The notes: generated by a model from the letters alone, not told the origin. DNA of 64,000 nucleotides from Paenibacillus sp. LS1 (GCF_026013365.1 NZ_JAPDOE010000001.1:1860001-1924000); one strand, 5' to 3'; shown: positions 1 to 9,471, counted from the stretch's first letter. Numbers and translations are program-made.

Positions 1-130
1 AAGCTACTCCATTGGAAACAAATAACTTCGGCATTATAAAGGCCAGAGCCATGCCAATGGCAATGATAATCCACAAAATGATACCGATTAATTTGTTCCT
101 TTTCCAAATAATTTCGTCCATACGATCCAT
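1..130 (-). CDS. N-terminal fragment of a membrane protein (possibly a chemoreceptor)
   Basis: Only the first 43 codons lie in the window; the gene runs off the left edge. The ATG at 130-128 follows an AAAGGACGGGG ribosome-binding site. The peptide starts with a short charged segment (MDRMDEIIWKRNK), followed by one hydrophobic helix of about 20 residues and then MPKLFVSN. A positively charged cytosolic start before a single anchor fits a methyl-accepting chemotaxis protein or another sensory membrane protein, but too little is visible to decide. Translation is certain only as far as start, RBS and open frame go. Confidence 0.5.
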   Translation of the reverse strand, partial: MDRMDEIIWKRNKLIGIILWIIIAIGMALAFIMPKLFVSNGVA

Positions 131-357
131 GCATACCCCGTCCTTTTATGTAGGTTAAATGTGAGTTGTAGGGCCTTACTGTACTACTTCTTTTAGTCTT
201 TGGTCCTGCTTATGCGCAAATCGCAAATACGCAGCGCCTTAACATAGTACATATTGACTTCATAAGTATGAAATCAGCGCTACTTTAAGTATATCGGTAT
301 TCAAAATTCAAAATTAATATGAAATGTAAAATGATATGCAGACATATCACTTTACAA
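131..357. other. intergenic region, AT-rich, no gene seen
   Basis: This stretch holds the upstream region of the left-edge membrane-protein gene and the spacer to the pectate lyase terminator. I see no convincing ORF. Short AT-rich boxes are present but no promoter stands out strongly. Confidence 0.4.
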
Positions 358-359
358 AC

Positions 360-406
360 AAAAAAGGCCTGTCTTATACGTTAAAGCGTACAGGACAAGC
401 CTTTTG
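360..406 (-). terminator. rho-independent terminator of the pectate lyase gene
   Basis: Read on the minus strand, AAAAGGCTTGTC pairs with GACAGGCCTTTT around a loop, followed by a T-run, just downstream of the pectate lyase stop codon. Confidence 0.75.
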
Positions 407-432
407 GTCATGATATGGATGTGCAGCAACTC

Positions 433-1476
433 TTACTTTCCGAATACAAGTGTGGTATTGGATGAGCCTGCATACTTGGTGACGAACTCACGCGCGTAGC
501 TGGCACTTTCTACCTGATAACTATAATTGGAGCTCGGTCTCCAGTTCGTTTTAGGAGAAGTCGGGCTATTCAGAGCCGGCGTACTGCCCGTATCCGTAAA
601 CTCACCATTTCCTTTGTCATCCAGGATGCCGCCCTTTTCAGCGCCAGCACCAAAGTAGTTGTTTTCGGAATAAATCCGTGCTTTTTCACCAATTGTGATG
701 GCCTGATTAAAGTTGTTGGCATAGTTGTTTTTGAGATGGAAGTAACCATATCTTAAAAGTCCAGGACCACGTACATATAAATTTTCGAAGTAATTATTGG
801 ACATCGTCACATGAGGTACGCCATTGTAACTGCTGTTACCATCATTCGGATGACCGAGGATAACGCCATACTTATGGTTCGCAAATTTGGAATTGCTAAT
901 CGTAATGTAGTCAGCGCGATCACCTATATACAGAAGCTTGTCCAGATCACTTCCGCCAGAGCTATAACTGTGGCCAGCGAATGTCACATGATCGATCCAG
1001 TAATTGGAGCCAGAAGTGATGTACACCTGGATATCATCATTCGCATTAATATTGGAAGCATGTTCAAAGGTCAAGTTCTGAAAAATCACATTGCTTGAAC
1101 TGCTTGTAGATCTGAAATGAATATTCGTTAATGTATGTTTGTCAAAGGAACCTACAAGTGTCTTGTTCGCTCCAAATTCAACCTTTTGCAGGGTGGATGA
1201 AGAAATATTCTGTTCAACAACGACAATTTTGGCTGTCGAGCCCGCCATATGTGTTCTCAGGTCATTAAGATTACTTACGTAAACCACCTGACCGTTCTTG
1301 CCACCTGTTGTGGCTGCCTTGGATACGCCACTTTCATTCTTCGCACTGCCTGCAAAACCGGTTAATCCGTTTGTACCTGTGTTCGGATAACTGGACGCGC
1401 CATATGTAGACGGAGCCGCTGAGATCGTTAACAACAATAGAGTTACCGCGAGTAAAAGCATCGAAAATTTCTTCAA
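433..1476 (-). CDS. secreted pectate lyase, polysaccharide lyase family 1
   Basis: Cleaves polygalacturonate by beta-elimination outside the cell. The 347-residue product starts at a TTG (1476-1474) preceded by AAAGGATGGTG; the longer reading frame upstream has no RBS and would spoil the signal peptide. Residues 1-25 ([10 protein letters not shown]... APSTYGA) are a Sec signal peptide. The PL1 parallel beta-helix follows, with the family motifs NYWIDHVTF, the Ca-binding region around [16 protein letters not shown], and [18 protein letters not shown], which contains the catalytic and substrate-binding arginines of the RxPxxR type. It is a stand-alone transcription unit with its own terminator. 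Pectate rather than pectin lyase is inferred from the motif pattern. Confidence 0.9.
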   Translation of the reverse strand: MKKFSMLLLAVTLLLLTISAAPSTYGASSYPNTGTNGLTGFAGSAKNESGVSKAATTGGKNGQVVYVSNLNDLRTHMAGSTAKIVVVEQNISSSTLQKVEFGANKTLVGSFDKHTLTNIHFRSTSSSSNVIFQNLTFEHASNINANDDIQVYITSGSNYWIDHVTFAGHSYSSGGSDLDKLLYIGDRADYITISNSKFANHKYGVILGHPNDGNSSYNGVPHVTMSNNYFENLYVRGPGLLRYGYFHLKNNYANNFNQAITIGEKARIYSENNYFGAGAEKGGILDDKGNGEFTDTGSTPALNSPTSPKTNWRPSSNYSYQVESASYAREFVTKYAGSSNTTLVFGK

Positions 1477-1731
1477 AATTTCACCATCCTTTATAATATT
1501 ATCCTCGAAGACAACTCGATTATATCGTGTAACTTTGACTGTGACAATACAATAATTGCAAAAAGACAACAATTATCACTTTTACGCAACAGCAGATCAG
1601 ATATAGTGAAAAACGTAAAATTCAGTCTTTCTTGCACACAAAATAGAGCCTCTAATTAGCGGCTCTATAACCGAGTTCTTTTAGTTACAGCTTGGTCACT
1701 GACGAAAAACCCTTATGTGCATAATAATATG

Positions 1732-2574
1732 TCACGACTTCTGATAGCTGCGGCGGAAAGCGCCGGGTGTGATTCGTTCCAGCTTCTTGAAGATGGCTCC
1801 ATAATAGCTGGTAGATTCGAAGCCGACTTGACGAGCAATATCCTCCATCCCCCGTTGCACATTATCGAGCAGCAGTTCCTTGCTCTTGTTGACTCTTACC
1901 TGATTAACATAGCTGATGGGACGAATGCCTGTCGTCTTCTTAAACAAATGACAGAAATATTCCGGGGTGACACGGATCAGTCCTGCCAGCGTGGGCAAAG
2001 TAATCTCTTCAGCATAATGCTGTTCAATATAGTCCAGAACCGGCTTTATTCGCTCATACTGCTGCCCGACGGTATCGCTGCCCTCAACAGAAACGCGTTG
2101 AATAATCTCTGTCAGTAAGGTATAGAGAATGGCGGAGCATGCGTAATTGCTTAATGTCTGCTCTTGTGGTGCTAAGGCAGCTTGCAGCAGCTCCCGCATG
2201 CGGGATAGAAGGTATTCAGGCGATGCAAGCGTGTATACGCATGTGTCGACAATGCCCACGGTTTCAAACAGGCTCGCTGACCCGCTGCCATCGAAAATGA
2301 TCCAGTCGACTTCCCAACTCTCGGATAGCGCATAGTATTCGTGCTTCTGTCCAGGGAACAACAGCATGCCCATACCTGGCTTGACGATATGTTCCGTTTC
2401 ACTTAGCTTAAGCTTGCCTACACCGCTGCGACATTGTATCCATTGATAATCCTGAATGCCTTGGTCTCGGCGTATATGCTCCTGTTCATGATGCAGACCG
2501 ATGCCAAGCAGATAAAAAGGGAGCAGCTTGTCTCGGGCAGATAATACCGGGAAATTGCGATTGGGAAGAGGCAT
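1732..2574 (-). CDS. AraC-family transcriptional regulator
   Basis: 280 residues. The N-terminal half is an AraC-type cupin sensing domain (GMGMLLFPGQKHEYYA is the typical sugar-pocket strand region). The C-terminal 100 residues carry two helix-turn-helix motifs: one around LAGLIRVTPEYFCHLFKK and one in IARQVGFESTSYYGAIFKK, ending ITPGAFRRS. The ATG at 2574 follows GGAGAG. It is divergent from the GH42 beta-galactosidase gene across a 116-bp gap, so it most likely activates that gene in response to a galactoside. The target is inferred from position only. Confidence 0.85.
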   Translation of the reverse strand: MPLPNRNFPVLSARDKLLPFYLLGIGLHHEQEHIRRDQGIQDYQWIQCRSGVGKLKLSETEHIVKPGMGMLLFPGQKHEYYALSESWEVDWIIFDGSGSASLFETVGIVDTCVYTLASPEYLLSRMRELLQAALAPQEQTLSNYACSAILYTLLTEIIQRVSVEGSDTVGQQYERIKPVLDYIEQHYAEEITLPTLAGLIRVTPEYFCHLFKKTTGIRPISYVNQVRVNKSKELLLDNVQRGMEDIARQVGFESTSYYGAIFKKLERITPGAFRRSYQKS

Positions 2575-2690
2575 GCAACTAACTCTCCTGTTATCTTAAT
2601 ATTGTTATATCATATTAATTATTTAAGATATTCACTCCAATTAATATAGCATATAATCGCAATATATTGATAAATGAAGGAGATAACAGG
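2575..2690. promoter_or_regulatory. divergent promoter region of the AraC regulator and GH42 gene
   Basis: 116 bp of very AT-rich sequence between two divergent genes, with repeated TATTAAT/TATATT elements suitable for -10 boxes. It must hold both promoters and the regulator's operator; individual boxes are not resolved. Confidence 0.45.
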
Positions 2691-4676
2691 ATGACAATTA
2701 AGATCGGAATTGATTATTATCCAGAGCAATGGGCTCCGGAGTTATGGGAGAAAGATGCCGTACTTATGCAAGAGACAGGGGTTGCTGTTGTGCGAATGGC
2801 AGAGTTCGCCTGGAGCCGAATGGAACCGACTGAGGGTAATTATCAGTTTGAATGGTTGGATGCGGCTATAGAAGTATTCGCTTCGCGTGGCATGGAAATT
2901 GTGTTATGCACCCCAACCAATACCCCCCCGAACTGGATGACAACCCGTTATCCGGATGTGCTACCCATGGATGAGCAACGCCACATTATCCGGCCAGGTG
3001 TGCGTGGACATCGTTGCAACAACAGCCCTTCCTTGAGAATGTTGGGCTCTAGATTTGTGGAAGCGATATCACAACGCTACGGTAAGCATCCCGCCGTCAT
3101 CGGCTGGCAAATCGATAACGAGATGCACTATCAGGAATGCCATTGTGATACATGCAATCGTGCATTTGTCGCTTGGCTGCAAAAGCGTTATTCCAATCTG
3201 GAGGAATTGAACCGGGAGTGGGGTACGGTCGTCTGGAGTGGGGAGTACAGCAGCTGGGCTGAGGTAACAACGCCGCTCGGTACCAGCAAACCGATGAATC
3301 CTTCTTATCTTCTGGAGTACAAGCGGTTTTGTTCCGACAGCGTAGGCTATCTGTTGGGATGGCAGCTTGAGATTTTACGTCGTAAGTGTCCAGATCAATT
3401 CGTGACGCATAACATGTGGCAATATCCGAATAGCCTGGACTATTATCCTATGCACAACGAATTGGACTTCGTCTCTGTCGATTATTATCCGAATGAGCTG
3501 TATCGCGATTATGGCGATCGGTTTCCGAGGAACGGAGCGCTTACACTGGACTTGGTTCGCGGCATCAAACGCCGGAATTTCTGGGTAATGGAACAGCTTA
3601 GCGGAGCACAGGGCGCCTGGATGCCGATTCAGCGCACCCCGTATCCTGGACTGATCCGAGCTCGCTCCTGGCAAACAATCGCACGCGGTGCAGATATGGT
3701 CGTCCATTTCCGCTGGCGGAGTGCTACCGTCGGAGCCGAACAATTCTGGCACGGGCTGATTGACCACAGCAATGTTCCTGGACGCCGATTCAGGGAATTC
3801 GCGGAGCTTACTCGCGAGGTGAACCAATTAGGAGAACTGCTGGCCGACTCAACCATTGTTACCCAGGTTGCGATTCTGCATTCGCATGATCAGCATACGG
3901 CGCTTTCCCTTCAGCCGCAGGCGGAAGGGGGAATGCACTATATAGACAACTTGTCCTCTATGCATAATGCATTTCTGAAAATGGGCGTCGGTACAGACGT
4001 TATCAATTGGACTGAGGAGCTCGACGGCTACAAGTTGGTCATTGTCCCTTCCCTCTTTCTGTTAAGTGAAGAAGTAGCACAGCGACTGGAGAGATTCGCA
4101 GCCAAGGGTGGTACGGTTGTCCTCACCAATCGGACTGGCGTGAAGAACATGAGGAATGTATGTGAGATGTTGCCTCTGCCGGGGCTACTGGCGGAAGCGG
4201 CGGGTGTTGTCGTAAGTGAATATGATGCCATCGGCAACAGTGAGCATCGGATACGGAACGCGGAGGGCAAGACATTCGCTGCGAAACAATGGTGTGATCT
4301 ACTGGAACTGCGAGGGGCAGAGCCGATCGCCTGGTATGACAACGACTTTTACGAGGGTGTACCGGCGGTTACTGTCAATAAGCTTGGTGAAGGTGAAGTG
4401 TATTATGTCGGCACTTGGCCAGAGCCATCGTATTTCTATCAGCTGTTTGAAGACATATTGAAGGAAAAGGAATTGGCGCCCAAAATCCAGTTGCCGGAAG
4501 GTGTCGAGCTGTCGATTCGAACGAAGGGGGAGCAAAACTTCCTGTTTCTGATCAATTTGACGAATGAGCAACGAGAGATTACGCTGGACGTTCCTTATCG
4601 CAGCTTGTTGACCAGCGAGAGATTGGATCAGAAGTTGACCCTTCCAGCTCTGGGAGTAGATATTCTAACTGTATAA
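2691..4676 (+). CDS. beta-galactosidase, glycoside hydrolase family 42
   Basis: Hydrolyses terminal beta-galactosides such as galacto-oligosaccharides from plant galactans. The 661-residue product starts at ATG 2691, eight bases after AAGGAGATAA; an upstream in-frame TTG at 2667 has no RBS. The GH42 TIM barrel opens with IGIDYYPEQWAPELWEKD. The acid/base glutamate is in GWQIDNEMHYQECHC, whose cysteine pair continues in CDTC as in the zinc site of many GH42 enzymes. The nucleophile glutamate is in FWVMEQLSGAQG. Trimerisation and C-terminal beta domains follow. There is no signal peptide, so it is cytosolic and acts on imported sugars. Length is normal for the family. Confidence 0.93.
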   Translation: MTIKIGIDYYPEQWAPELWEKDAVLMQETGVAVVRMAEFAWSRMEPTEGNYQFEWLDAAIEVFASRGMEIVLCTPTNTPPNWMTTRYPDVLPMDEQRHIIRPGVRGHRCNNSPSLRMLGSRFVEAISQRYGKHPAVIGWQIDNEMHYQECHCDTCNRAFVAWLQKRYSNLEELNREWGTVVWSGEYSSWAEVTTPLGTSKPMNPSYLLEYKRFCSDSVGYLLGWQLEILRRKCPDQFVTHNMWQYPNSLDYYPMHNELDFVSVDYYPNELYRDYGDRFPRNGALTLDLVRGIKRRNFWVMEQLSGAQGAWMPIQRTPYPGLIRARSWQTIARGADMVVHFRWRSATVGAEQFWHGLIDHSNVPGRRFREFAELTREVNQLGELLADSTIVTQVAILHSHDQHTALSLQPQAEGGMHYIDNLSSMHNAFLKMGVGTDVINWTEELDGYKLVIVPSLFLLSEEVAQRLERFAAKGGTVVLTNRTGVKNMRNVCEMLPLPGLLAEAAGVVVSEYDAIGNSEHRIRNAEGKTFAAKQWCDLLELRGAEPIAWYDNDFYEGVPAVTVNKLGEGEVYYVGTWPEPSYFYQLFEDILKEKELAPKIQLPEGVELSIRTKGEQNFLFLINLTNEQREITLDVPYRSLLTSERLDQKLTLPALGVDILTV

Positions 4677-4698
4677 GATCAGCAGCTTTTCTTATTTA

Positions 4699-4745
4699 AG
4701 AAGGGATGTCTCACAAGGCTTACAACCTTGAGGGACATCCCTTCT
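4699..4745 (+). terminator. terminator downstream of the GH42 gene
   Basis: A 12-bp perfect stem: AGAAGGGATGTC (4699-4710) pairs with GACATCCCTTCT (4734-4745). It lies between convergent genes and may serve both. Confidence 0.8.
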
Positions 4746-4799
4746 CTGCTTTCACTAACGTCCAACAATTCGAATAAGTGTTTTTCCAGTTAGTTTGTA

Positions 4800-5939
4800 T
4801 TATTTGATTTTGATTTTCAGTTCATCCTTCTTGGCTTCTTGTAAATCATCATAGACCTTATCTGGTTTGCCACTAATTTTTAATACCATGGACTCTGGAT
4901 GGTCCAACAGATTGCTACTAAAAGAATACATCATTCCATCTTCCGTTCCGCTGCCGCTTACCATGGATAACTTGGTCTTCTTCCCATTACTGGAGGTCGA
5001 AATGATCTCGATAGGCCGAACGACCTCGCTGATCGACAACTTCGTTTTGTAATCAATCTCTTGATCAGGTGCATGGACAAATCTGACCCGAGTTATCAGC
5101 GGAGACACCTCCACCTCCGACAACAAGACCTCATAGCCTCCAAGAGCAAAAGTCCGATTAACGTTAATTATTTCCGTTTTGGGGATAGAAAACTTGGGAT
5201 CCAGAGGGAAAGAAACATTCATTTTTTTGGAGAATTGATATTTTCGTTCCTTCTCCCCGTTGCCTGTATAATCTACCACATCTGGTACAACTGAAGACAG
5301 CTGGAATTGTAGATTCACTTGCTCAGGCAATGGTTTATTTCGATTTCGATCAATTGTACTTCGACCATACACTATATGCTTATCCTTCGAAAAATACACA
5401 CCGCCTGAGCTTCCGTTGTCAAGCAAATCGCCTGTCGATGCATCCGTCATCTTCATATTGACAGTCGAATACATCTCCTGCGAAGCATCCGTTTTGGCAG
5501 TATACAATACCGTTATTCTATTCTCATCTGCCATAACTGCATTCACAGTAAACGCATATATGCCCGATGTAACCGTCTGATCTACAAGTTGCACATACCC
5601 ATTATTAATTGCTGATGTTATCGTGGTTTTTTCCACATCGGTTGCCAACTCACGAAAGGGTTCAAGTACTCCCCAATGGGTCACAGGCTCAGTATATGTT
5701 GCCTGCTCTTGACCATAACTCCCAAGCGGACCTAAGAGAAACCAACCCGCAGCCAGAACCGTGACCAGCACTGCCGTAATCCATTTGATACGAATGCTCC
5801 TACCTGATCTTCTTTTTCTAGCCTTCGCGAGACCGCGTTGAATTGCCACAGTCGTATCCGCCGGATTCCATTGCTGTTTCTCTCTTTTCACCTGATATGC
5901 ATCTGCAAGAAGTGCTTTCTCCTCCGGGTTAGTGGTCAT
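4800..5939 (-). CDS. membrane-anchored anti-sigma factor, DUF4179-like
   Basis: 379 residues. Residues 1-45 are cytosolic and charged (ARKRRSGRSIRIKW), followed by one transmembrane helix (ITAVLVTVLAAGWFLLG). The remaining 300 residues are an extracellular beta-rich domain of the type found in Bacillales DUF4179 proteins. It overlaps the upstream ECF sigma gene by 11 bp, which implies translational coupling and is the usual arrangement of a sigma factor with its membrane anti-sigma. The expected role is to hold the sigma factor inactive until an envelope signal arrives. Which signal is unknown. There is no metal-binding ZAS cysteine/histidine motif in the N-terminus. Confidence 0.75.
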   Translation of the reverse strand: MTTNPEEKALLADAYQVKREKQQWNPADTTVAIQRGLAKARKRRSGRSIRIKWITAVLVTVLAAGWFLLGPLGSYGQEQATYTEPVTHWGVLEPFRELATDVEKTTITSAINNGYVQLVDQTVTSGIYAFTVNAVMADENRITVLYTAKTDASQEMYSTVNMKMTDASTGDLLDNGSSGGVYFSKDKHIVYGRSTIDRNRNKPLPEQVNLQFQLSSVVPDVVDYTGNGEKERKYQFSKKMNVSFPLDPKFSIPKTEIINVNRTFALGGYEVLLSEVEVSPLITRVRFVHAPDQEIDYKTKLSISEVVRPIEIISTSSNGKKTKLSMVSGSGTEDGMMYSFSSNLLDHPESMVLKISGKPDKVYDDLQEAKKDELKIKIK

Positions 5940-6477
5940 GCCAATCCCTCCTATTCTTCATCAACTTGCGCAACTGCTGGAGTCCCTTGTGCTGCCAGGT
6001 CTTGATCGTCCCTTCTGGTTTGCCGAGGATCGAGGCAATATCCGTCAGTGTCATGTCGTTATAATATTTCAGCAATAATACATGGCGATATTTCGGTTTC
6101 ACCTTTTGCAAAAGAGATTCCATAACAATTCGGTTATCATCCACACTGATCATCCAAGACGCCGGAATGCTGCCCTCCAGATCCTCCTTCGCCAGAGGGG
6201 TCGCCCGCTTGCGGCGCCTCTGCTCATCGATGCAGACATAGATCAGAATCCGAATGATCCATGACTTGAACGCCTTCTCATTGTTCAGCGTACGACGTTT
6301 GATCCAAGCCCGGCACGTCATCTCCTGTACCGCTTCCAGCGCATCTTGCTGGTTACGCAGATAACTGTAGGCAATGCTAATGAGCGTATCTTGATGTTCC
6401 ATAATGGATTGCACAAATTCCGTCTCATCTTCGGTCTGTACATATATCCTCTGGTTCATCTCTGCTTTTGTTTCCAC
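5929..6477 (-). CDS. ECF-type sigma-70 family RNA polymerase sigma factor
   Basis: 182 residues from a GTG at 6477, seven bases after AAGGAGGG. Region 2 contains IAYSYLRNQQDALEAVQ and the RAWIKR core-binding/-10 helix (residues about 35-70). Region 4 contains LLLKYYNDMTLTDIASILGKPEGTIKT, a -35-binding HTH, near residues 125-165. It lacks regions 1 and 3, as expected for ECF (group 4) factors. Its anti-sigma is the next gene. Upstream on the minus strand, AAAACC and CGTC lie 16 bp apart, a weak candidate for an autoregulated ECF promoter. Confidence 0.88.
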   Translation of the reverse strand: METKAEMNQRIYVQTEDETEFVQSIMEHQDTLISIAYSYLRNQQDALEAVQEMTCRAWIKRRTLNNEKAFKSWIIRILIYVCIDEQRRRKRATPLAKEDLEGSIPASWMISVDDNRIVMESLLQKVKPKYRHVLLLKYYNDMTLTDIASILGKPEGTIKTWQHKGLQQLRKLMKNRRDWHDH

Positions 6478-6556
6478 CCCGCATCCCTCCTTCTCTCTCT
6501 TTCTGTAGTATAAGACGGGTGAATGAAGTAAACGGTTTTTAATATTTGTTCATCAA

Positions 6557-6590
6557 AAAAAGCTCCGCCATCATCATGAGGGAGCTTGAT
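6557..6590 (-). terminator. terminator of the small acidic protein cluster
   Basis: Minus strand: AAGCTCC... pairs with GGAGCTT, followed by a run of seven T. It separates the 6658-9289 genes from the sigma-factor operon. Confidence 0.7.
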
Positions 6591-6657
6591 TACATAGCAC
6601 TTCGGCCGCCGATATACAGAATTCCGTACACGTATGAACAATCCAAGATCAACTGAC

Positions 6658-7059
6658 TTACAGGTTGCCGGTGACTTCGATCCCGTCGGCCAATTGCAGA
6701 TGATTTCTCACCCAGGTGGTAAACTGATTCAAAAAAATCCGTAATTCAGGCTCTGCAACCACCTGTTGATCCAACTCTGATAAAATCCCCACCCACACTT
6801 CCTTTGTAATCGGATTCTCCCAGCAGGGATCAAGTACCTTCATCTCTTCTCCAGTTCGCGGGTCAGTTAAGGGAAAGGCACGATCCAATGCTGGACGAAT
6901 ATAGTCAAAGTCTTCATTATATATGAACAGCATGTCTTCCATCTCTACTTCAACCGATTCTTGTATGTATAAAGGGGATAAAACAAAACCTACATTCCGC
7001 TGTGGGCCTTGATACTGATACATGAGCGCAGGAATAGTCCTCTTTGATTTTTTAGCCAT
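6658..7059 (-). CDS. uncharacterised 133-residue protein
   Basis: I do not recognise a family. The ATG at 7059-7057 follows CAGGAGGATCATAT, which excludes the longer frame. The product is soluble and acidic, has no signal or membrane helix, and is rich in aromatic and acidic residues (MLFIYNEDFDYIRPAL, LDPCWENPITKEVW). It is last in a run of five similarly acidic cytosolic proteins with good RBSs. That context, next to a SMI1/KNR4 protein, suggests an immunity-like or regulatory protein, but no motif proves it. Confidence 0.65.
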   Translation of the reverse strand: MAKKSKRTIPALMYQYQGPQRNVGFVLSPLYIQESVEVEMEDMLFIYNEDFDYIRPALDRAFPLTDPRTGEEMKVLDPCWENPITKEVWVGILSELDQQVVAEPELRIFLNQFTTWVRNHLQLADGIEVTGNL

Positions 7060-7095
7060 ATATGATCCTCCTGTTTCAGGCAAATCTCCTACCCA

Positions 7096-7422
7096 TCAGA
7101 GCTCAAACCAGATCAAACCACCATCTACCTGCCTGCTTTCTTGCTCCATCTGCTGCATCCAGCTCCGTGCCTCTTCACCCCATATATGAAACAAACAGTA
7201 GATATACAACTCTCCGTCCGCAATCTCTTCCACGTCTGAAGCCTCTTCGATCCACACTTCCAGTGCTCTAGGCCAGGAAGGATCTTCACGGTTCAATACA
7301 AAGCCGTTGGCATGGTGTTCAAGACTATATATGTCGGTAAACGTTAATGCATCTGCCAGAAGCTTCACAACTTCAGATAAAATTGCAGGCTGCGTTGTTC
7401 TGATCCCATATTCCCAGCCCAT
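7096..7422 (-). CDS. uncharacterised 108-residue acidic protein
   Basis: Starts at ATG 7422 after AAGGAGGTTATACAT; the longer upstream frame overlaps the neighbouring gene and lacks an RBS. It begins MGWEYGIRTTQPAIL, which may place a small alpha/beta fold, and has many acidic residues (IEEASDVEEIADGELY). No known domain is recognised. It lies 14 bp after the stop of the SMI1/KNR4 gene, so the two are very likely cotranscribed. Confidence 0.65.
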   Translation of the reverse strand: MGWEYGIRTTQPAILSEVVKLLADALTFTDIYSLEHHANGFVLNREDPSWPRALEVWIEEASDVEEIADGELYIYCLFHIWGEEARSWMQQMEQESRQVDGGLIWFEL

Positions 7423-7436
7423 ATGTATAACCTCCT

Positions 7437-8084
7437 TCAGACTTCGTTCGCTCCAGATGATTGCTTTTGTTCGTGCATTTGATGGATTGAACGATCCATC
7501 CACAACTCATACCAGTCCAGAAAATGCAGTCGATGGGTATTTCCTCCATAGTGATCGGGGTAAATTCCGGTTCGGTTCGCCCGATCATCAATCCATATCT
7601 CTCCGTAGGAAGCTCCTTTGACGATCAGGTTGACGGAAATTCCGCAGCCGTAATCGCTGATGCGCAACATGCCTGCTGACCATTTTGGATCAAGATATTC
7701 ATGTTCCAGCGCCTCCCATTCCTCTTCTTCCTTGCTGTCATCGAACCAGTCATAGTTCCAGTTCCAAGCTTCCGTGAATTGAAAAGGGTCCGAGATCGCA
7801 TTCAGCTCATCATCATAACCCAGCACAGCGTATACGCCGTCATCCGGGTTTTCCAGACCATAATAAGGTCCTGCACCACCCGTTCCCATATGAAGAAGCC
7901 ATACCTTATACTCCTCCGGCAACTCAATTCGCCATTTCTGTTCAAATTGCGTGACATCCCTCTGCGTCCACACAGGCGCCATTTCATATTCATGGTTTTC
8001 TGCACCAAACAGGTCCAGCTCCGGGTCCAGACTTCGGAGAGTGCTCAACTTTTCACGCATACGTTCCAGTTGTACATTGTACAT
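7437..8084 (-). CDS. SMI1/KNR4 (SUKH) family protein
   Basis: 215 residues from ATG 8084 after AAAGGAGG. Residues 40-80 carry the SUKH signature: VTQFEQKWRIELPEEYKVWLL followed by the glycine-rich turn GTGGAGPYYGL. Later W/D/Y-rich strands (WNWNYDWFDDSKEEEEWEAL, GCGISVNLIVKG) match the rest of the fold. Many SUKH proteins are immunity proteins against contact-dependent or polymorphic toxins. No toxin gene is visible nearby, so this is either an orphan immunity protein or a housekeeping SUKH member. Cytosolic. Confidence 0.8.
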   Translation of the reverse strand: MYNVQLERMREKLSTLRSLDPELDLFGAENHEYEMAPVWTQRDVTQFEQKWRIELPEEYKVWLLHMGTGGAGPYYGLENPDDGVYAVLGYDDELNAISDPFQFTEAWNWNYDWFDDSKEEEEWEALEHEYLDPKWSAGMLRISDYGCGISVNLIVKGASYGEIWIDDRANRTGIYPDHYGGNTHRLHFLDWYELWMDRSIHQMHEQKQSSGANEV

Positions 8085-8111
8085 GGCCTACTTTCCTCCT
8101 TTGCTACTCCA

Positions 8112-8792
8112 TTACGTTTGTTCCACGGCGTACCCGCGTTGCTGCAACTCTTTTAGTGCTGCTACCACATCTCGCTCAGGGCACAACTGCTTGATCAGAC
8201 TGGCAGTCACCGGTTTTTCTTCATATACTTCAGCTACGGCTTCCAATGGAAGATCCTGCAAGTCGTAGTACCCTTTTGCCCAATCAACGTAATCTTCCGA
8301 GTTTTTCTCTATATATCCAAGTAAAAATGCTGCACCACCTCTGGCGTCCGCTTCGTCTTCCTCGGTCATCGCCAGCTGAATCCAGTTACCAACCTTCCAC
8401 TGTAAGTCGTACCCTTCCTGCCATAGGCAAAAGGTCACATCCTCCATATCCAACGTTTCCTCATGACTTCGCAGTACAGCCATCAAGGTCTCTGGTACTT
8501 CATCGTACATGCCTGGGTAGATCTCACCATCCTCACGCGCATGCGGGCTTAAAGGTGACTCATGATCATATCCCTTGATTAACGTACCTGAATTCGTAAA
8601 CAAGATATGCAGATGATCACCTGCACCGTTATTAATGCTTCCCCACGCCTCACCTGGCTGAAGCTCAGCTTCATAATGATGAACACGTAGCCATTCTTCC
8701 TCCGAAAAGATAATATCCAATGCAGCAAGTATTCTCATCCGTTTACACAAGCTATCTGCATTCATCATGGTTGTGTCATTCCAATCCTGCAT
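8112..8792 (-). CDS. uncharacterised 226-residue acidic protein
   Basis: The ATG at 8792-8790 follows CAGGAGGCATTTCAT; the upstream ATG at 8822 has no RBS. Soluble, with no signal sequence. A helical N-terminus (ADSLCKRMRILAALDIIFSEEEW) is followed by a beta region (HLHILFTNSGTLIKGYDHESP) and an acidic helical C-terminus ending LKELQQRGYAVEQT. I do not recognise the family. Composition and context match the flanking immunity-like genes. Confidence 0.65.
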   Translation of the reverse strand: MQDWNDTTMMNADSLCKRMRILAALDIIFSEEEWLRVHHYEAELQPGEAWGSINNGAGDHLHILFTNSGTLIKGYDHESPLSPHAREDGEIYPGMYDEVPETLMAVLRSHEETLDMEDVTFCLWQEGYDLQWKVGNWIQLAMTEEDEADARGGAAFLLGYIEKNSEDYVDWAKGYYDLQDLPLEAVAEVYEEKPVTASLIKQLCPERDVVAALKELQQRGYAVEQT

Positions 8793-8821
8793 ATGAAATG
8801 CCTCCTGTTCACATATGTACA

Positions 8822-9289
8822 CTACATCCGAATTAATTCATCCAAGGTGTTATTTCCCTGTATACTTGGTGTCATGACAATCACGATCCGACTAGCTTCT
8901 CTGGATATGATGCAAGCATAGTTTCCGGGCTTTAACTGAAAAAGAACCCCTTCACACGCCTCATCCGGTTCCAGTTCGCCGCCACTGACATCATCTGCTG
9001 CTCCCAGATAAACGTGCCCAGATGGAACTTGCAAATGATACACTTTTCCACGTTCTGCTACACGGTCTGGATCTACATCTACCTCTACATCCTCTAGGCT
9101 CCATTCCACATCATATACTCCATCCGCACCCAGATTAAGGAACAGACAATGGCCTGCATTCACCTCAGCCAGCTCATCCTCCGGAATGGACCACCAATCC
9201 GAAGTATCCTTGACACGATGCTTTAACGCCGCCAGATCATACAGGCACAATGTTGCCGTGTCTGTAACCATTTGAAATTTTCCTCGCAT
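8822..9289 (-). CDS. uncharacterised 155-residue acidic protein
   Basis: First gene of the minus-strand cluster. ATG 9289 lies nine bases after AAGGGG; ATG 9295 is possible but sits directly against the RBS. The protein is a compact, strand-rich soluble chain with DVEWSLEDVEVDVDPDRV and SGHVYLGAADDVSGGELEPDE. I cannot assign a family with confidence. It resembles small proteins found in immunity gene arrays of Firmicutes, which is inference from context. Confidence 0.65.
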   Translation of the reverse strand: MRGKFQMVTDTATLCLYDLAALKHRVKDTSDWWSIPEDELAEVNAGHCLFLNLGADGVYDVEWSLEDVEVDVDPDRVAERGKVYHLQVPSGHVYLGAADDVSGGELEPDEACEGVLFQLKPGNYACIISREASRIVIVMTPSIQGNNTLDELIRM

Positions 9290-9471
9290 ATTCATCCGCC
9301 CCTTCTGTCTGATTCAGGTCTGAACTCAGAACCATATCCCATCATTATATCAAGCCATGTACATACGAAAAAGGAACCCATGAACCATCTCTGCTTTCGC
9401 AACTCTTCATTTCTGGTTCCAAACGGTCGATATAAGCATAACTGACTTTTTTGAACTTGATGGAGGAAGCC

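Noticed and set aside
2667..2690. Upstream TTG start of the GH42 gene
   Set aside because: The RBS AAGGAGATAA lies inside this stretch and points to ATG 2691.
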